Both the position numbers and the translations under genes were made by a program. Under the pieces are notes generated by a model that was given only the letters and a program-made list of their open reading frames with translations, did not search any database and had not been told where the DNA came from. A stretch of DNA of 64,000 bases from Streptomyces harbinensis. Lineage in GTDB: Bacteria; Actinomycetota; Actinomycetes; Streptomycetales; Streptomycetaceae. The stretch lies in NCBI RefSeq assembly GCF_900116145.1, contig NZ_FPAB01000001.1, positions 869,135-933,134 on the forward strand, given 5' to 3'. Shown here piece after piece: positions 53,075-63,102 of the stretch. Positions within the stretch are counted from its first letter, which is position 1; each line of letters opens with the position of its first letter.

Positions 53075-53178
53075 GTGCCCTCCCTAGCGATCGGTCTTCA
53101 CGGCTGCGGCATCGCTCGATGATGGCACGGCGGGGCGCCGGGACCGGCCCCGGGGAGCGTCCCGATGCCATCACGTGA

Positions 53179-54129
53179 TCAGGATGTGACCGTCCGTTCG
53201 AGCAGCTCCCAGGCCCGGTCCGCCAGGGGCGCGCCACCGGCGTCCGGGGCGCCGTCGAGCCAGTGCACGCGGGCGTCGCGCCGGAACCAGGTCTCCTGCC
53301 GCCGCGCGAAGCGCCGGGTGGCACGCACCGTCTCGGCCCGCGCCTCCTCCTCGGTGCACTCCCCGGCCAGCGCCGCCAGCACCTGCTGGTAGCCCAGCGC
53401 GCGCGAGGCCGTCCGCCCCTCCCGCAGCCCGGCGGGCTCCAGGCCGCGCACCTCCTCGACCAGGCCGGCGGCCCACATCCGGTCCACCCGGGCGGCGATC
53501 CGCGCGTCCAGCGCCGGCCGGTCGGTGGCGATGCCGATCTGGAGCGCCCGGTAGTGCCCGGCGTCCTCGCCCGACGCCGGCAGGTTCGCGGTGAACGGCC
53601 GGCCGGTGATCTCGATGACCTCCAGGGCCCGTACGATGCGCCGCCCGTTGCCGGGCAGGATCGCGGCGGCGGCGGCCGGGTCGGCGGCGGTGAGCCGGGC
53701 GTGCAGCGGGCCGCTGCCCACCGCCTCCAGCTCGGCCTCGAGCCGGGCCCGTACCGCCGGATCGGTGCCGGGGAACTCCAGCCTGTCCAGCACGCCGCGC
53801 ACATAGAGGCCGGACCCGCCGACCAGCACCGGGGTGCGGCCGGCCGCGAGCAGCCGGTCGATCTCCGCCCTGGCCAGCCGCTGGTACTCGGCGACGCTGG
53901 CGGTGACGGTGACGTCCCAGACGTCGAGCAGTCGGTGCGGCACGCCCGCGCGCTCGGCCTCGGTCAGCTTGGCGGTGCCGATGTCCATGCCCCGGTAGAG
54001 CTGCATGGAGTCGGCGTTGATCACCTCGCCGCCCAGCCGGCGGGCGAGGGCGGTGCCCAGGTCGGACTTGCCGGCGGCGGTGGGGCCGACGACGGCGATG
54101 ACCTGCGGGGTCGGTGCTGCGGTGTTCAT
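53179..54129 (-). CDS. miaA: tRNA dimethylallyltransferase
   Basis: A 316-residue enzyme that adds an isopentenyl group to A37 of tRNAs reading U-starting codons; MiaB, encoded about 3 kb upstream on the same strand, then methylthiolates the base. The P-loop is VVGPTAAGKSDLG near residue 15, followed by INADSMQLYRGMDIGTAK and VGGSGLYVRGVLD. The C-terminal ARRQETWFRRD segment is conserved. The start ATG agrees with other MiaA proteins. Confidence 0.95.
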   Translation of the reverse strand: MNTAAPTPQVIAVVGPTAAGKSDLGTALARRLGGEVINADSMQLYRGMDIGTAKLTEAERAGVPHRLLDVWDVTVTASVAEYQRLARAEIDRLLAAGRTPVLVGGSGLYVRGVLDRLEFPGTDPAVRARLEAELEAVGSGPLHARLTAADPAAAAAILPGNGRRIVRALEVIEITGRPFTANLPASGEDAGHYRALQIGIATDRPALDARIAARVDRMWAAGLVEEVRGLEPAGLREGRTASRALGYQQVLAALAGECTEEEARAETVRATRRFARRQETWFRRDARVHWLDGAPDAGGAPLADRAWELLERTVTS

Positions 54130-54246
54130 CCGGTGCAGTCTCGCAGACCGGCGGGCGCCACCACGAACGAGCGACGTGACGGGAGGCGCCCGGGGTCGTT
54201 TCCACCTCGGGGGACGGCAGGGACACACAAGGATCAGGAGCAGCTC

Positions 54247-54489
54247 ATGGGTGTGGTCAGCAAGGTCTTCGGCCGGTTCCGGCGCCGGGCGGACGGGACG
54301 GAGCGCGCGCCGGAGTCCGCGCCCGGCGCGCAGGACGGTGCCGCGCCCGACACGGAGCAGGGCGCACCGTCCGGGGAGAGCGGGCAGACCACGGCGGCGG
54401 CGCCGGAAACCGTCGACATCCCGAAGCAGACGGCGGCCGGTGAAGCGGCGGATAATGAGACCGACGAGGGCGCTCGTCAGCAGCAGTAG
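54247..54489 (+). CDS. Small hypothetical protein, acidic and disordered
   Basis: An 80-residue protein with a basic start (VVSKVFGRFRRRADG) and a low-complexity Glu/Ala/Gly/Thr-rich remainder that should be disordered. The ATG is preceded by AGGAG nine bases upstream. It is divergent from miaA and followed after 35 bases by a small helical protein. I recognise no family. It may be a short accessory gene retained with miaA-miaB in Streptomyces. Confidence 0.65.
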   Translation: MGVVSKVFGRFRRRADGTERAPESAPGAQDGAAPDTEQGAPSGESGQTTAAAPETVDIPKQTAAGEAADNETDEGARQQQ

Positions 54490-54524
54490 GCCGTTGGCAG
54501 CACGTGAGAAAGCAGGTGGCCGGG

Positions 54525-54758
54525 ATGGGCTTCATGGACAGGCTCAATGTCGACAAGCTGAAGCAGACGCTCAGCCAGCACCGTGACAAGGTCGAGGTCG
54601 GCCTGGACAAGGCCGCCGACGCGGCGAACTCCCTGACCAAGGGCAAGTACACCGACCGCATCGAGGACGGCGCGGACAAGGCCAAGGACGCGCTCGGCAA
54701 GTTCGCCGACGACGAGGACGGCAAGGACGGCGGCAAGCCCGCGAAGAGCGGTTCCTGA
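54525..54758 (+). CDS. Antitoxin-like small helical protein (MT0933-type)
   Basis: A 77-residue charged helical protein (MDRLNVDKLKQTLSQHRDKV, KGKYTDRIEDGADKAKDAL) of the type annotated as MT0933-like antitoxin in actinobacteria. The start ATG is MGFMDRL, since the GTG at 54504 would add residues outside the family. No toxin gene lies beside it. A strong hairpin terminator follows. Such solitary copies are common in Streptomyces and need not be part of a toxin-antitoxin pair. Confidence 0.65.
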   Translation: MGFMDRLNVDKLKQTLSQHRDKVEVGLDKAADAANSLTKGKYTDRIEDGADKAKDALGKFADDEDGKDGGKPAKSGS

Positions 54759-54776
54759 CAGACCTCCCGCACACAG

Positions 54777-54819
54777 CGGAGCCGGCCGCGACGGGGCGCA
54801 CCCCTCGCGGCCGGCTCCG
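54777..54819. terminator. Hairpin terminator between convergent genes
   Basis: CGGAGCCGGCCGCGA (54777-54791) pairs perfectly with TCGCGGCCGGCTCCG (54805-54819), and an inner GGGG/CCCC pair lengthens the stem. It separates the small antitoxin-like gene from the convergent LigB-like gene, and TCGTTTCC follows on the plus strand. Confidence 0.75.
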
Positions 54820-54833
54820 TCGTTTCCGCGGGT

Positions 54834-55550
54834 TCAGGACCAGGCGGCGACGCAGTAGCCCACGCCGTACGGGGCGTCGTCGTAGAGCAGGGCGCCGGCC
54901 AGGTCCGCGCCCCGGGCCGCCCCGGCGAGCAGCTGCCAGCCGGAGCGGCCCGCCACGCGCAGTTCGCGGGCCAGGCCGGCGTCGAGGCCGGCCAGCGCGT
55001 CGAGGTCGGCGCGGCCGAGCGCGGCGGCGGCGTCCGCGTCGAAGGCGGCGGCGCGCTCGTCGAAGGCGCCGGGCGCCTTGGGGGTGCGGCAGGCGCTGCC
55101 GTCGCCCATGATCAGCAGCGCGAGGCGGTCGGTGTCCCGGGCCAGCTCGGCGCCGGTGGCGGCGCAGTGCGGCGGCTCCAGCAGTTCGCCGATGCCGAGC
55201 CCTTCGACGGGCGCCGCGTCCCAGCGGTGCTCCGCCAGCAGCCAGGCCCCCACCGCCAGTGAGGGCGGCAGGGCGCGGCCGTCGTGTCCGGGATGAGCGG
55301 CGCGCCCGAGGCGTACCGCGAGGTCCACCCCGAACCCGTGGAACGAGCCGGGCGAGCCCTCCGGGTACGCCCCGCGGGCCTCGGGGAGCGCGGGGCCGAC
55401 CACCACCAGCCGTCCGGGGCGCGCGGCGGCGAGCACCGCGAGCGCGTCGGCGCAGGCGGCGCGCGCGGTGTCCAGTTCCGCGGCGGCACCTCCCGCCACC
55501 TCGGGAACCAGCAGCGGGGGGCAGGGGCACACGGCGGCGGCGACAAGCAT
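54834..55550 (-). CDS. LigB-like (class III extradiol dioxygenase fold) protein of unknown activity
   Basis: A 238-residue protein. MLVAAAVCPCPPLLVPEVAG and ALLIMGDGSACRTPKAPGA mark it as the actinobacterial family with a LigB-like fold that lies near miaA/miaB in mycobacteria and streptomycetes. The N-terminal position where LigB enzymes have a metal histidine is Cys here, so ring cleavage is doubtful. It is 23 bases after a small ORF and in the same unit as miaB. Confidence 0.8.
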   Translation of the reverse strand: MLVAAAVCPCPPLLVPEVAGGAAAELDTARAACADALAVLAAARPGRLVVVGPALPEARGAYPEGSPGSFHGFGVDLAVRLGRAAHPGHDGRALPPSLAVGAWLLAEHRWDAAPVEGLGIGELLEPPHCAATGAELARDTDRLALLIMGDGSACRTPKAPGAFDERAAAFDADAAAALGRADLDALAGLDAGLARELRVAGRSGWQLLAGAARGADLAGALLYDDAPYGVGYCVAAWS

Positions 55551-55573
55551 GCTGATCAGCGTAGTGGCGCGGG

Positions 55574-55903
55574 TCAGCGCTTACCCGAGTCCCACACCAG
55601 TTCCCGGACCACGAACCGGGCCGGGTACGCGGCCCCGCTGGTACCCGTGTTGAGAGCCGGGAAGCCGCTCTCCTCCCGGTGGATCCGCTGATGCCGCACC
55701 GTGCGGGGAAGAGCCGGCCGGTGGCGGTGCACCAGCGGCTGCGGGGCCTGGACCGCGCCGGCATGCGCTCCGTAGTGCTCGCCGAGGAGCCGCGCCCCCC
55801 ACCAGCGGGTCTTGCCGCGCCGCAGGTTCTCCTCGACGATCAGGCCCCACCAGCGCGACCGCTCTCCCTTGTGCAGGTCAACAGACACTGCATCCGCCGC
55901 CAC
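55574..55903 (-). CDS. Small Trp/Arg-rich hypothetical protein
   Basis: A 109-residue product with [25 protein letters not shown] near the N-terminus (written here as two parts: KGERSRWWG and [11 protein letters not shown]). The third codon positions are strongly G/C, as in true genes here. It overlaps the miaB stop by about 26 bases if it starts at the GTG at 55903, or by 11 bases from the GTG at 55888. I recognise no family. It could be a small basic nucleic-acid-binding or tRNA-related protein, but this is guesswork. Confidence 0.55.
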   Translation of the reverse strand: MAADAVSVDLHKGERSRWWGLIVEENLRRGKTRWWGARLLGEHYGAHAGAVQAPQPLVHRHRPALPRTVRHQRIHREESGFPALNTGTSGAAYPARFVVRELVWDSGKR

Positions 55904-57374
55904 CCGGCTGGGCGGCCGGCGCGGGGGCCGGGGCGCCGACGGTCGGCAGGCCGAGCAGCACGCCCTTCGGCTCGGCGGGGGCGGCGTTGCGCAGTTCCCA
56001 GGCCTCCCCGGCGCGGGTGCGCCGCACGGCGCTCGGCGGGGCCTCGGCCAGCAGGTGGTGCGGGGCGGCGTAGCTGATCTCCACGGTGACCATGTCCCCG
56101 GGGCGGACCGGCTCGGCGGGGCGGGCGAAGTGCACCAGCCGGTTGTCGGGGGCCCGCCCGGACAGCCGGCGGGTCGCGTCGTCCTTGCGGCCCTCGCCCT
56201 CGGCCACCAGCACCTCGACGGTGCGGCCGACCTGGCGCTTGTTCTCGGACCAGGAGATCTCCTCCTGGAGGGCGACCAGCCGCTCGTACCGTTCCTGGAC
56301 GACCTCCTTGGGCACCTGCCCCTCCATCTCGGCGGCCGGGGTGCCGGGTCGCTTGGAGTACTGGAAGGTGAACGCCTGCGCGAAGCGCGCCTCGCGCACC
56401 ACGTGCAGGGTCTCCTGGAAGTCCTCCTCCGTCTCCCCGGGGAAGCCGACGATGATGTCGGTGGAGATGGCGGCGTCCGGCATGGCGGCGCGCACCTTCT
56501 CGATGATGCCGAGGTAGCGCTCCTGCCGGTAGGAGCGGCGCATCGCCTTGAGCACCCGGGAGGAGCCGGACTGCAGCGGCATGTGCAGCTGCGGCATGAC
56601 GTTCTCCGTCTCGGCCATGGCCTCGATCACGTCGTCCGTGAAGTCGCGCGGGTGCGGCGAGGTGAACCGCACCCGCTCCAGGCCCTCGATCCGGCCGCAG
56701 GCCCGCAGCAGCTTGGAGAACGCCTGGCGGTCGCCCATGTCGGAGCCGTAGGCGTTGACGTTCTGCCCGAGGAGGGTGATCTCCAGGACGCCCTCGGCGA
56801 CCAGGGCCTCGACCTCCGCGAGCACGTCCCCGGGGCGGCGGTCCTTCTCCTTGCCGCGCAGCGCCGGGACGATGCAGAAGGTGCAGGTGTTGTTGCAGCC
56901 GACGGAGACCGAAACCCAGGCCGCGTACGGGCTCTCGCGCCGGGTGGGCAGCGTGGAGGGGAACGCCTCCAGCGATTCGGCGATCTCCACCTGCGCCTCG
57001 CGCTGGACGCGGGCCCGCTCCAGCAGCACCGGCAGCTTGCCGACGTTGTGGGTGCCGAAGACGACGTCGACCCACGGCGCGCGGCGGGTGATGGTGTCCC
57101 GGTCCTTCTGGGCCAGGCAGCCGCCGACCGCGATCTGCATGCCGGGCCTGGCGGCCTTCTTCGGGGCCAGCTGCCCGAGGTTGCCGTACAGCCGGTTGTC
57201 GGCGTTCTCCCGTACCGCGCAGGTGTTGAAGACGACGACGTCGGCGGTTTCGGCGTCCTTGCCCGCACGGACATAACCGGCCTGCTCCAGCAGGCCGGCC
57301 ATGCGCTCGGAGTCGTGAACGTTCATCTGGCAGCCAAACGTTCTGACTTCGTACGTGCGCGTGACTTCCGGCAT
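55878..57374 (-). CDS. miaB: tRNA-2-methylthio-N6-dimethylallyladenosine synthase
   Basis: A 498-residue radical-SAM methylthiotransferase. The N-terminal auxiliary [4Fe-4S] cluster is held by Cys15, Cys52 and Cys86. The radical-SAM cluster is in [10 protein letters not shown] (Cys160, 164, 167), followed by the TRAM domain ([19 protein letters not shown]). It completes ms2i6A37 after MiaA. The ATG start is not preceded by an obvious ribosome-binding site, and a TTG four codons upstream is possible. The last residues GGGCSVC contain two cysteines of unknown use. Confidence 0.95.
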   Translation of the reverse strand: MPEVTRTYEVRTFGCQMNVHDSERMAGLLEQAGYVRAGKDAETADVVVFNTCAVRENADNRLYGNLGQLAPKKAARPGMQIAVGGCLAQKDRDTITRRAPWVDVVFGTHNVGKLPVLLERARVQREAQVEIAESLEAFPSTLPTRRESPYAAWVSVSVGCNNTCTFCIVPALRGKEKDRRPGDVLAEVEALVAEGVLEITLLGQNVNAYGSDMGDRQAFSKLLRACGRIEGLERVRFTSPHPRDFTDDVIEAMAETENVMPQLHMPLQSGSSRVLKAMRRSYRQERYLGIIEKVRAAMPDAAISTDIIVGFPGETEEDFQETLHVVREARFAQAFTFQYSKRPGTPAAEMEGQVPKEVVQERYERLVALQEEISWSENKRQVGRTVEVLVAEGEGRKDDATRRLSGRAPDNRLVHFARPAEPVRPGDMVTVEISYAAPHHLLAEAPPSAVRRTRAGEAWELRNAAPAEPKGVLLGLPTVGAPAPAPAAQPGGGGCSVC

Positions 57375-57489
57375 GCGAGTGCTCAATCCATGAAGATCCG
57401 GGACCTGATACAGCGGATCTCCCAGTTTACGTGCCCCCGCCGGCGGCCCGGCCTTGCCTCCGGGGGCGGGCAGCGACCAGGATTCCGGC

Positions 57490-58500
57490 ATGCCCTCCCT
57501 GCGCGTCCCCGCCCCGCTGCGCCGCCGCCCGGTGCCGGTCCTGCTCGCCGTCGCCGTCGCCCTCGTCCTGCTGGGCGTGGTGCTGTGGGCCCCGGCCACC
57601 CGGGGCCAGGAGCGGCTGACCGGCAGCGTCACGCTGAGCACCGGGGTGCCGAGCGGGGTGTACGCGCGCTACGGGCCGCTCCTCCAGACGCAGCTGGCGC
57701 GGGACGCCCCGGATCTGGACATCACGCTGCGCGGCAGCGCCGGTTCGGTGGAGAACATCGAGCGGCTGATCTCCGGCGAGGCGGACTTCGCCATCGCGAC
57801 GGCCGACTCGCTGGCCTCGTACCAGGCGGCGGGCGGCAAGGACGCGGACCGGCTGCTGGCGTGTGCCCGGCTGTACGACGACTACATGCAGCTGGTCGTC
57901 CGGGCGGACTCGCCGGTGCAGCGGGCCGCCGACCTGGCGGGGCTGCGGGTCGGGGTGGGGCAGGACCAGTCCGGGGTGCAGCTGGTGACGCGGGAGCTGC
58001 TGGAGGCGGCCGGGCTGGACATGGACCGGGACATCACGGCGGTGCGGCAGGGCATCAACACCACGCCGACGATGCTGGAGGCCGGCCGGATCGACGCGTT
58101 CTTCTGGTCGGGCGGGCTGCCGACCTCGGCCGTGGAGCAGTTGTCCGCGCACACCGGGATCCGGCTGGTGCCGCTGGGGGATCTGGTACCGGCGCTGCGC
58201 AGCGAGGGCGGCTCGTACCGCGACTACTACCGGGCGGCGGTGCTGCCGCCGGACGCGTACCCGGACGTGGCGGGCAGCCAGGTGATCGACACGGTGGCGG
58301 TGGCGAATCTGCTGGTGACCACGGACCGGGTGGACGCGGCGGTGGCGGAGCAGATCACCCGTTCGGTGATCAACGGCCGGGACCGGATCGGTTCGCAGGT
58401 GCACGCGGCGCAGCGGGTCGATCTGCGGACCGCGATCTACACCCAGCCGCTGCCGTTGCATCCGGGGGCGCGGGAGTACTACCGGTCGGTCAAGTCCTGA
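57490..58500 (+). CDS. TAXI-family substrate-binding protein (TRAP type)
   Basis: A 336-residue exported or membrane-anchored protein. The N-terminus ([20 protein letters not shown]) is a single membrane segment. The mature part has the TAXI signature [19 protein letters not shown] and [20 protein letters not shown], then [20 protein letters not shown]. The start ATG follows AGGA. TAXI proteins normally work with a fused TRAP permease, but none is adjacent. In streptomycetes this gene lies beside the two-component system that follows, so a sensory role is possible. Confidence 0.87.
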   Translation: MPSLRVPAPLRRRPVPVLLAVAVALVLLGVVLWAPATRGQERLTGSVTLSTGVPSGVYARYGPLLQTQLARDAPDLDITLRGSAGSVENIERLISGEADFAIATADSLASYQAAGGKDADRLLACARLYDDYMQLVVRADSPVQRAADLAGLRVGVGQDQSGVQLVTRELLEAAGLDMDRDITAVRQGINTTPTMLEAGRIDAFFWSGGLPTSAVEQLSAHTGIRLVPLGDLVPALRSEGGSYRDYYRAAVLPPDAYPDVAGSQVIDTVAVANLLVTTDRVDAAVAEQITRSVINGRDRIGSQVHAAQRVDLRTAIYTQPLPLHPGAREYYRSVKS

Positions 58501-58621
58501 GCCGGCGGCCGGGAGCACGGCGCGCAGGGCCGGGCCACGGCCCTCTCGTGCGGGCGGCGGAAGTGATCTAGCCTCGACGGGCGTGTAGTCCCCGGTTCGA
58601 CGCCGAGCCTTCGGAGCCGCC

Positions 58622-61600
58622 ATGCATGACGACCGCCGCATTGTCGAGGACCGGCTGCGGCGCGTTCTCGACGAACGCGTCCGGCCCGCCGTCCACCGCG
58701 ATCACGTGCCGCTGACCGTGGAGCGCTGGGACGCGCCGGGCGAGCCGGTGCCGGTCGCCGAGGCGCTGGCCGCGCCGTACGCGCCGTGTGCCGGGGCCGG
58801 GGAGCGCTGGGGGCCGGCGTGGGGCACCACCTGGTTCAAGGTGACCGGCACCGTACCGGCCGGCTGGGCGGGCCGCACGGTGGAGGCGGTGCTGGACCTG
58901 GGCTTCGACCGGGGGATGCCGGGCTTCCAGTGCGAGGGGCTGGTGCACCACCCGGACGGCACGGTCGTCAAGGGCCTGAACCCGGACAACTCCTGGGTGC
59001 GGCTGGCGGACAGGGCGGCCGGGGGCGAGGAGGTGGTGCTGTTCGTGGAAGCGGCGGCCAATCCGATCCTCAACGATCCGCGCCCCACCCGCCAGGGCGA
59101 TGTCCGCACCGCGAGCGACGAGCCGCTGTACCGGCTGGCCGCGATGGACCTGGCCGTGTTCGAACCGCAGGTGTTCGAGCTGGTGGCCGATCTGGAGGTG
59201 CTCGGCGGGCTGATGACGCAGCTGCCGGTGGAGGACGCCCGCCGCTGGGAGCTGCTGCGCACCATCGAGACGGCGCTGGACGTGCTGGACCTGGACGACA
59301 TCCCGGGCAGCGCGGGCGCCGCCCGCACCCGCCTCGCGCCGGCGCTCGCCGCGCCCGCGCACGCCTCGGCGCACCGGCTGAGCGCGGTGGGCCACGCGCA
59401 CATCGACTCGGCGTGGCTGTGGCCGCTGCGCGAGACGGTGCGGAAGGTGGCCCGTACCACCGCCAATGTGGTGGCGCTGATGGACGAGCACCCCGAGTTC
59501 GTCTTCGCGATGTCGCAGGCCCAGCAGCTGGCCTGGCTCAAGGAGCACCGCCCGCAGCTGTACGCGCGGGTGAAGGAGAAGATCGCGGCGGGCCGGTTCG
59601 TGCCGGTGGGCGGCATGTGGGTGGAGTCGGACACCAACATGGTGGGCGGCGAGGCCATGGCCCGGCAGTTCCTGTACGGGAAGCGGTTCTTCCTGGAGGA
59701 GTTCGGGATCGAGACGGACGGGGTGTGGCTGCCCGACTCGTTCGGCTACACGGCGGCGATGCCGCAGTTGGTGAAGCTGTCGGGCTCACGGTGGTTCCTG
59801 ACCCAGAAGATCTCCTGGAGCCAGACCAACGCGTTCCCGCACCACACCTTCTGGTGGGAGGGCATCGACGGCACCCGGATCTTCACGCACTTCCCGCCGA
59901 TCGACACCTACAACGCGGACCTGGGCGGGGCGCAGCTGGCGCACGCCGCGCGCAACTACCGGGAGAAGGGCCGCGGCTCCCGCTCGCTCGCCCCGTTCGG
60001 GCACGGGGACGGCGGTGGCGGCCCGACCCGGCAGATGCTGGCCCGGGCCCGCCGGCTGGCCGATCTGGAGGGCTCGCCGCGGGTACGGATCGAGGAGCCG
60101 GCCGCGTTCTTCGACGCGGCGCGGGCCGAGTACCCGGACGCCCCGGTGTGGGTCGGCGAGCTGTACCTGGAGCTGCACCGGGGAACGTACACCTCGCAGG
60201 CGAAGACCAAGCAGGGCAACCGGCACTCCGAGTCGCTGCTGCGCGAGGCGGAGCTGTGGGCGGCGACGGCGGCGCTGCGGGTGCCGGGGTACGGCTATCC
60301 GTACGCGGATCTTGAGCGGCTGTGGAAGACGGTGCTGCTGCACCAGTTCCACGACATCCTGCCGGGCTCCTCGATCGCCTGGGTGCACCGGGAGGCGCGT
60401 GCGACGTACGCGCGGGTGCACGCGGAACTGGCGGCGATCACCGCCGCCGCACAGCGCGCGCTGGCCGGGGACGTCCCACCCGGGGGTACGGGCACGGTCG
60501 TCTTCAACGCCGCGCCGCACGCCCGGGACGGCATCCCGGCCGGCGGCGCCGGGCCGCGCCCGCCGCGCACCGCCGCGCCGGTCACCGTGGCGGAACGGCC
60601 GGGCGGCGGGTTCGTGCTGGACAATGGCGTACTGCGGGTCGGCATCGACCACCGCGGCCTGCTGGTCTCGGTGCGCGACCCGGACGGGCGCGAGGCCGTC
60701 GCCCCCGGCCGGGCCGCCAATCTGCTCCAGCTGCACCCGGATCTGCCCAACCACTGGGACGCCTGGGACGTGGACGCCTTCTACCGGCACAACACCACCG
60801 ATCTGACCGGCGTCGAGGAGCTGGAGCTGGCCGAGGCGGACGAGGAGGCGGCCACCGTGCGGGTGAGCCGCGCCTTCGGGGCCGGTTCGGCGGTGCGGCA
60901 GCGGCTGACGCTGCGGGCCGGTGCCGCCCGGGTGGAGGTGGACACCGAGATCGACTGGCGGGAGAGCGAGAAGATCCTCAAGGCCGCCTTCCCGCTGGAT
61001 GTGAAGGCCGACCACTCGGCGGCGGAGACGCAGTTCGGGCACGTGTTCCGGCCCACCCACACCAACACCTCGTGGGAGGCGGCGAAGTTCGAGATCTGCG
61101 CGCACCGCTGGCTGCACGTGGGCGAGCCCGGCTGGGGCGCGGCCCTGCTCAACGACTCCACCTACGGCCACGACGTCACCCGCGAGGTACGGGCGGACGG
61201 CGGGCAGACCACGACGGTACGGCTGTCGCTGCTGCGCGCCCCGCGCTACCCCGATCCGGAGACCGACCAGGGCATCCACCGGCTGCGATACGCGCTGCTG
61301 CCCGGCGCGACGCGGGCGGACGCGGTACGGGAGGGCCACGCGCTGAATCTGCCCGAGCGCGCGGTGCCGGGCTCGGCCACCGTCCCGCCGCTGGTGTCCG
61401 TGACGCCCGGGACGGCGATCGTGGTGGAGGCGGTGAAGCTGGCCGAGGACCGTAGCGGCGACGTGGTGGTGCGGCTGTACGAGTCGGACGGCGGCCGGGC
61501 GGCGGGCCGGCTGGTGCCGGGCTTCGCGCTGGCGTCGGCCACGGCCACCGATCTGCTGGAGCGCCCGCTGACCGACGCGCCCGGCTATCCGGTGGGCGAG

Positions 61601-61675
61601 GACGGCGGGGTGGCGGTGTCGCTGCGGCCGTTCGAGATCCTCACCCTGCGGCTGGTGCCGGTCTCCGCTTCCTGA
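58622..61675 (+). CDS. Alpha-mannosidase, GH38
   Basis: A 1017-residue GH38 enzyme hydrolysing alpha-mannosides. The zinc-binding motif GHAHIDSAWLWP gives His260 and Asp262, and Asp372 in WLPDSFGYTAAMPQL is the catalytic nucleophile. HQFHDILPGSSI adds the remaining His/Asp. The N-terminal 250 residues are a beta-sandwich and the C-terminal 450 are the large beta-domain. There is no signal peptide, so it acts inside the cell on imported oligosaccharides. The ATG start follows GGAG. Its last 91 bases overlap the convergent sensor kinase gene. Confidence 0.93.
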   Translation: MHDDRRIVEDRLRRVLDERVRPAVHRDHVPLTVERWDAPGEPVPVAEALAAPYAPCAGAGERWGPAWGTTWFKVTGTVPAGWAGRTVEAVLDLGFDRGMPGFQCEGLVHHPDGTVVKGLNPDNSWVRLADRAAGGEEVVLFVEAAANPILNDPRPTRQGDVRTASDEPLYRLAAMDLAVFEPQVFELVADLEVLGGLMTQLPVEDARRWELLRTIETALDVLDLDDIPGSAGAARTRLAPALAAPAHASAHRLSAVGHAHIDSAWLWPLRETVRKVARTTANVVALMDEHPEFVFAMSQAQQLAWLKEHRPQLYARVKEKIAAGRFVPVGGMWVESDTNMVGGEAMARQFLYGKRFFLEEFGIETDGVWLPDSFGYTAAMPQLVKLSGSRWFLTQKISWSQTNAFPHHTFWWEGIDGTRIFTHFPPIDTYNADLGGAQLAHAARNYREKGRGSRSLAPFGHGDGGGGPTRQMLARARRLADLEGSPRVRIEEPAAFFDAARAEYPDAPVWVGELYLELHRGTYTSQAKTKQGNRHSESLLREAELWAATAALRVPGYGYPYADLERLWKTVLLHQFHDILPGSSIAWVHREARATYARVHAELAAITAAAQRALAGDVPPGGTGTVVFNAAPHARDGIPAGGAGPRPPRTAAPVTVAERPGGGFVLDNGVLRVGIDHRGLLVSVRDPDGREAVAPGRAANLLQLHPDLPNHWDAWDVDAFYRHNTTDLTGVEELELAEADEEAATVRVSRAFGAGSAVRQRLTLRAGAARVEVDTEIDWRESEKILKAAFPLDVKADHSAAETQFGHVFRPTHTNTSWEAAKFEICAHRWLHVGEPGWGAALLNDSTYGHDVTREVRADGGQTTTVRLSLLRAPRYPDPETDQGIHRLRYALLPGATRADAVREGHALNLPERAVPGSATVPPLVSVTPGTAIVVEAVKLAEDRSGDVVVRLYESDGGRAAGRLVPGFALASATATDLLERPLTDAPGYPVGEDGGVAVSLRPFEILTLRLVPVSAS

Positions 61676-63087
61676 GGCTCGGGGGCGTGCCGGGGGACGG
61701 AGATCAGCACGCGCAGCCCGTGCGGCTCGTTGTGGGCGTAGCGGATGGTGGCGCCGCCCGCGGCCAGCAGCGTGTGCACGATGGACAGCCCGAGCCCGGA
61801 GCCGGAGACGTTCTGGTGCCGGCCGGCCCGCCAGAACCGGTCGCCGATCCGTTCCAGCTCCTCGTCGTCCAGACCCCGCCCGGTGTCGGCGGTCTCGATG
61901 GCGACCCGGTCCCCGTCGGGGGTGACGGTGACGGTGACCTCGCCGCCGAAGGGCGTGAACTTCAGGGCGTTGTCGATCACCGCGTCCAGCGCGCTGGACA
62001 GTGCCACCGGGTCCGCCCAGCCGGTGACCGCCCCGGCGCCGTCCTGCCGCAGCACCACGCCGCCGCGGCCTGCCACCGGCCGCCAGGAGCCGATCCGCTC
62101 GGCGACCAGGGCGGCCACGTCGGTGACCCGCAGGTCGGCGGCGTGGTGCTCGGCGAGCGCCAGGTCCAGCAGGTCGTCCAGCACCCGTGCCAGCCGCTTG
62201 CCCTCGGCCTGGACGGAGGCGAACTCGGCGCTGCCCTCGGGCAGGTCGAGACCGAGCAGTTCGATGCGCAGCAACAGCGCGGCGAGCGGATTGCGCAACT
62301 GGTGGGAGGCGTCCGCGACGAAGGCACGCTGCTGTTCGAGGATGTCCTCGACGTGATCGGCCATCTCGTTGAAGGATCTCGCCAGCCGTTTGAGCTCGGG
62401 CGGTCCGCCGCCGGGCGCCACCCGCGCGGTCATCCGGCCGGTGGCGATCTCGTGGGTGGCCCGGTCCAGCACCCGGACGGGGCGCAGGATCCAGCCGGTC
62501 AGCTGGTACGCGGCGGCCACCGCCAGCAGCATGGCGGCGGCCAGGCCGTAGCCGATGGGCAGCCAGCCGGCCAGGATGCGGGAGCGCAGCGGCCCGGTCG
62601 GGGACTCGGTGACGACCACCGCGATCACGTCGCCGTCCCGGATGACCGGGGAGGCGACGACCAGGGTGCGGTCGCCGTCCCAGGGCCACACCTGCCCGGG
62701 GCCGCGGCTGCGGCGGCCGGCCAGAGCCTCGGCGAACGCATCCCCGTCGTCGCCGTCGGCGCGCGGCGCCGTCCAGCCGTCGGGCGCCACCGCCATCGGC
62801 TCCCCGTCGCGCTGGAAGACGCCGGCCTTGATCCCGTACACCTCGTGGTAGCGGCGCAGCTCGTCCTGGAGAGTGCCCAGCGGGTCGGCCGGCGCGGCGC
62901 GCCCCGGGACCGTGCTCTGGCCGGCGGCGAACTGGGCCAGCGAGGCGAACCGGGCGGTGTCGTCGATGCGGTCCACGACGACGCGTTGCTGCTCGGTGCT
63001 GGCCTGGCTGGTGGCGAGCGGTACGCCGAGGGCCAGCAGCACGGTGGCCAGCAGCACGGTGAGCAGCAGGAGCAGTCGGGAGCGCAT
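61585..63087 (-). CDS. Sensor histidine kinase (HAMP-containing)
   Basis: A 500-residue kinase. Helices at residues 5-25 and 176-200 flank an extracellular sensor of about 150 residues, followed by HAMP (RPVRVLDRATHEIATG) and the H-box ADASHQLRNPLAALLLR (His262). The N-box is VIDNALKFTPFGG, then DTGRGLDDEELERIGDRFW and GSGLGLSIV. The C-terminal tail (about 470-500) is not conserved and is encoded inside the mannosidase overlap. It is 15 bases after the response regulator, its cognate partner. Confidence 0.92.
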   Translation of the reverse strand: MRSRLLLLLTVLLATVLLALGVPLATSQASTEQQRVVVDRIDDTARFASLAQFAAGQSTVPGRAAPADPLGTLQDELRRYHEVYGIKAGVFQRDGEPMAVAPDGWTAPRADGDDGDAFAEALAGRRSRGPGQVWPWDGDRTLVVASPVIRDGDVIAVVVTESPTGPLRSRILAGWLPIGYGLAAAMLLAVAAAYQLTGWILRPVRVLDRATHEIATGRMTARVAPGGGPPELKRLARSFNEMADHVEDILEQQRAFVADASHQLRNPLAALLLRIELLGLDLPEGSAEFASVQAEGKRLARVLDDLLDLALAEHHAADLRVTDVAALVAERIGSWRPVAGRGGVVLRQDGAGAVTGWADPVALSSALDAVIDNALKFTPFGGEVTVTVTPDGDRVAIETADTGRGLDDEELERIGDRFWRAGRHQNVSGSGLGLSIVHTLLAAGGATIRYAHNEPHGLRVLISVPRHAPEPQEAETGTSRRVRISNGRSDTATPPSSPTG

Positions 63088-63102
63088 GGTGGGGTGGCGG
63101 GG

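Noticed and set aside
54525..54758. Toxin-antitoxin pair with the preceding small ORF
   Set aside because: The antitoxin-like protein is a common solitary family, and the preceding 80-residue acidic protein has no toxin features.
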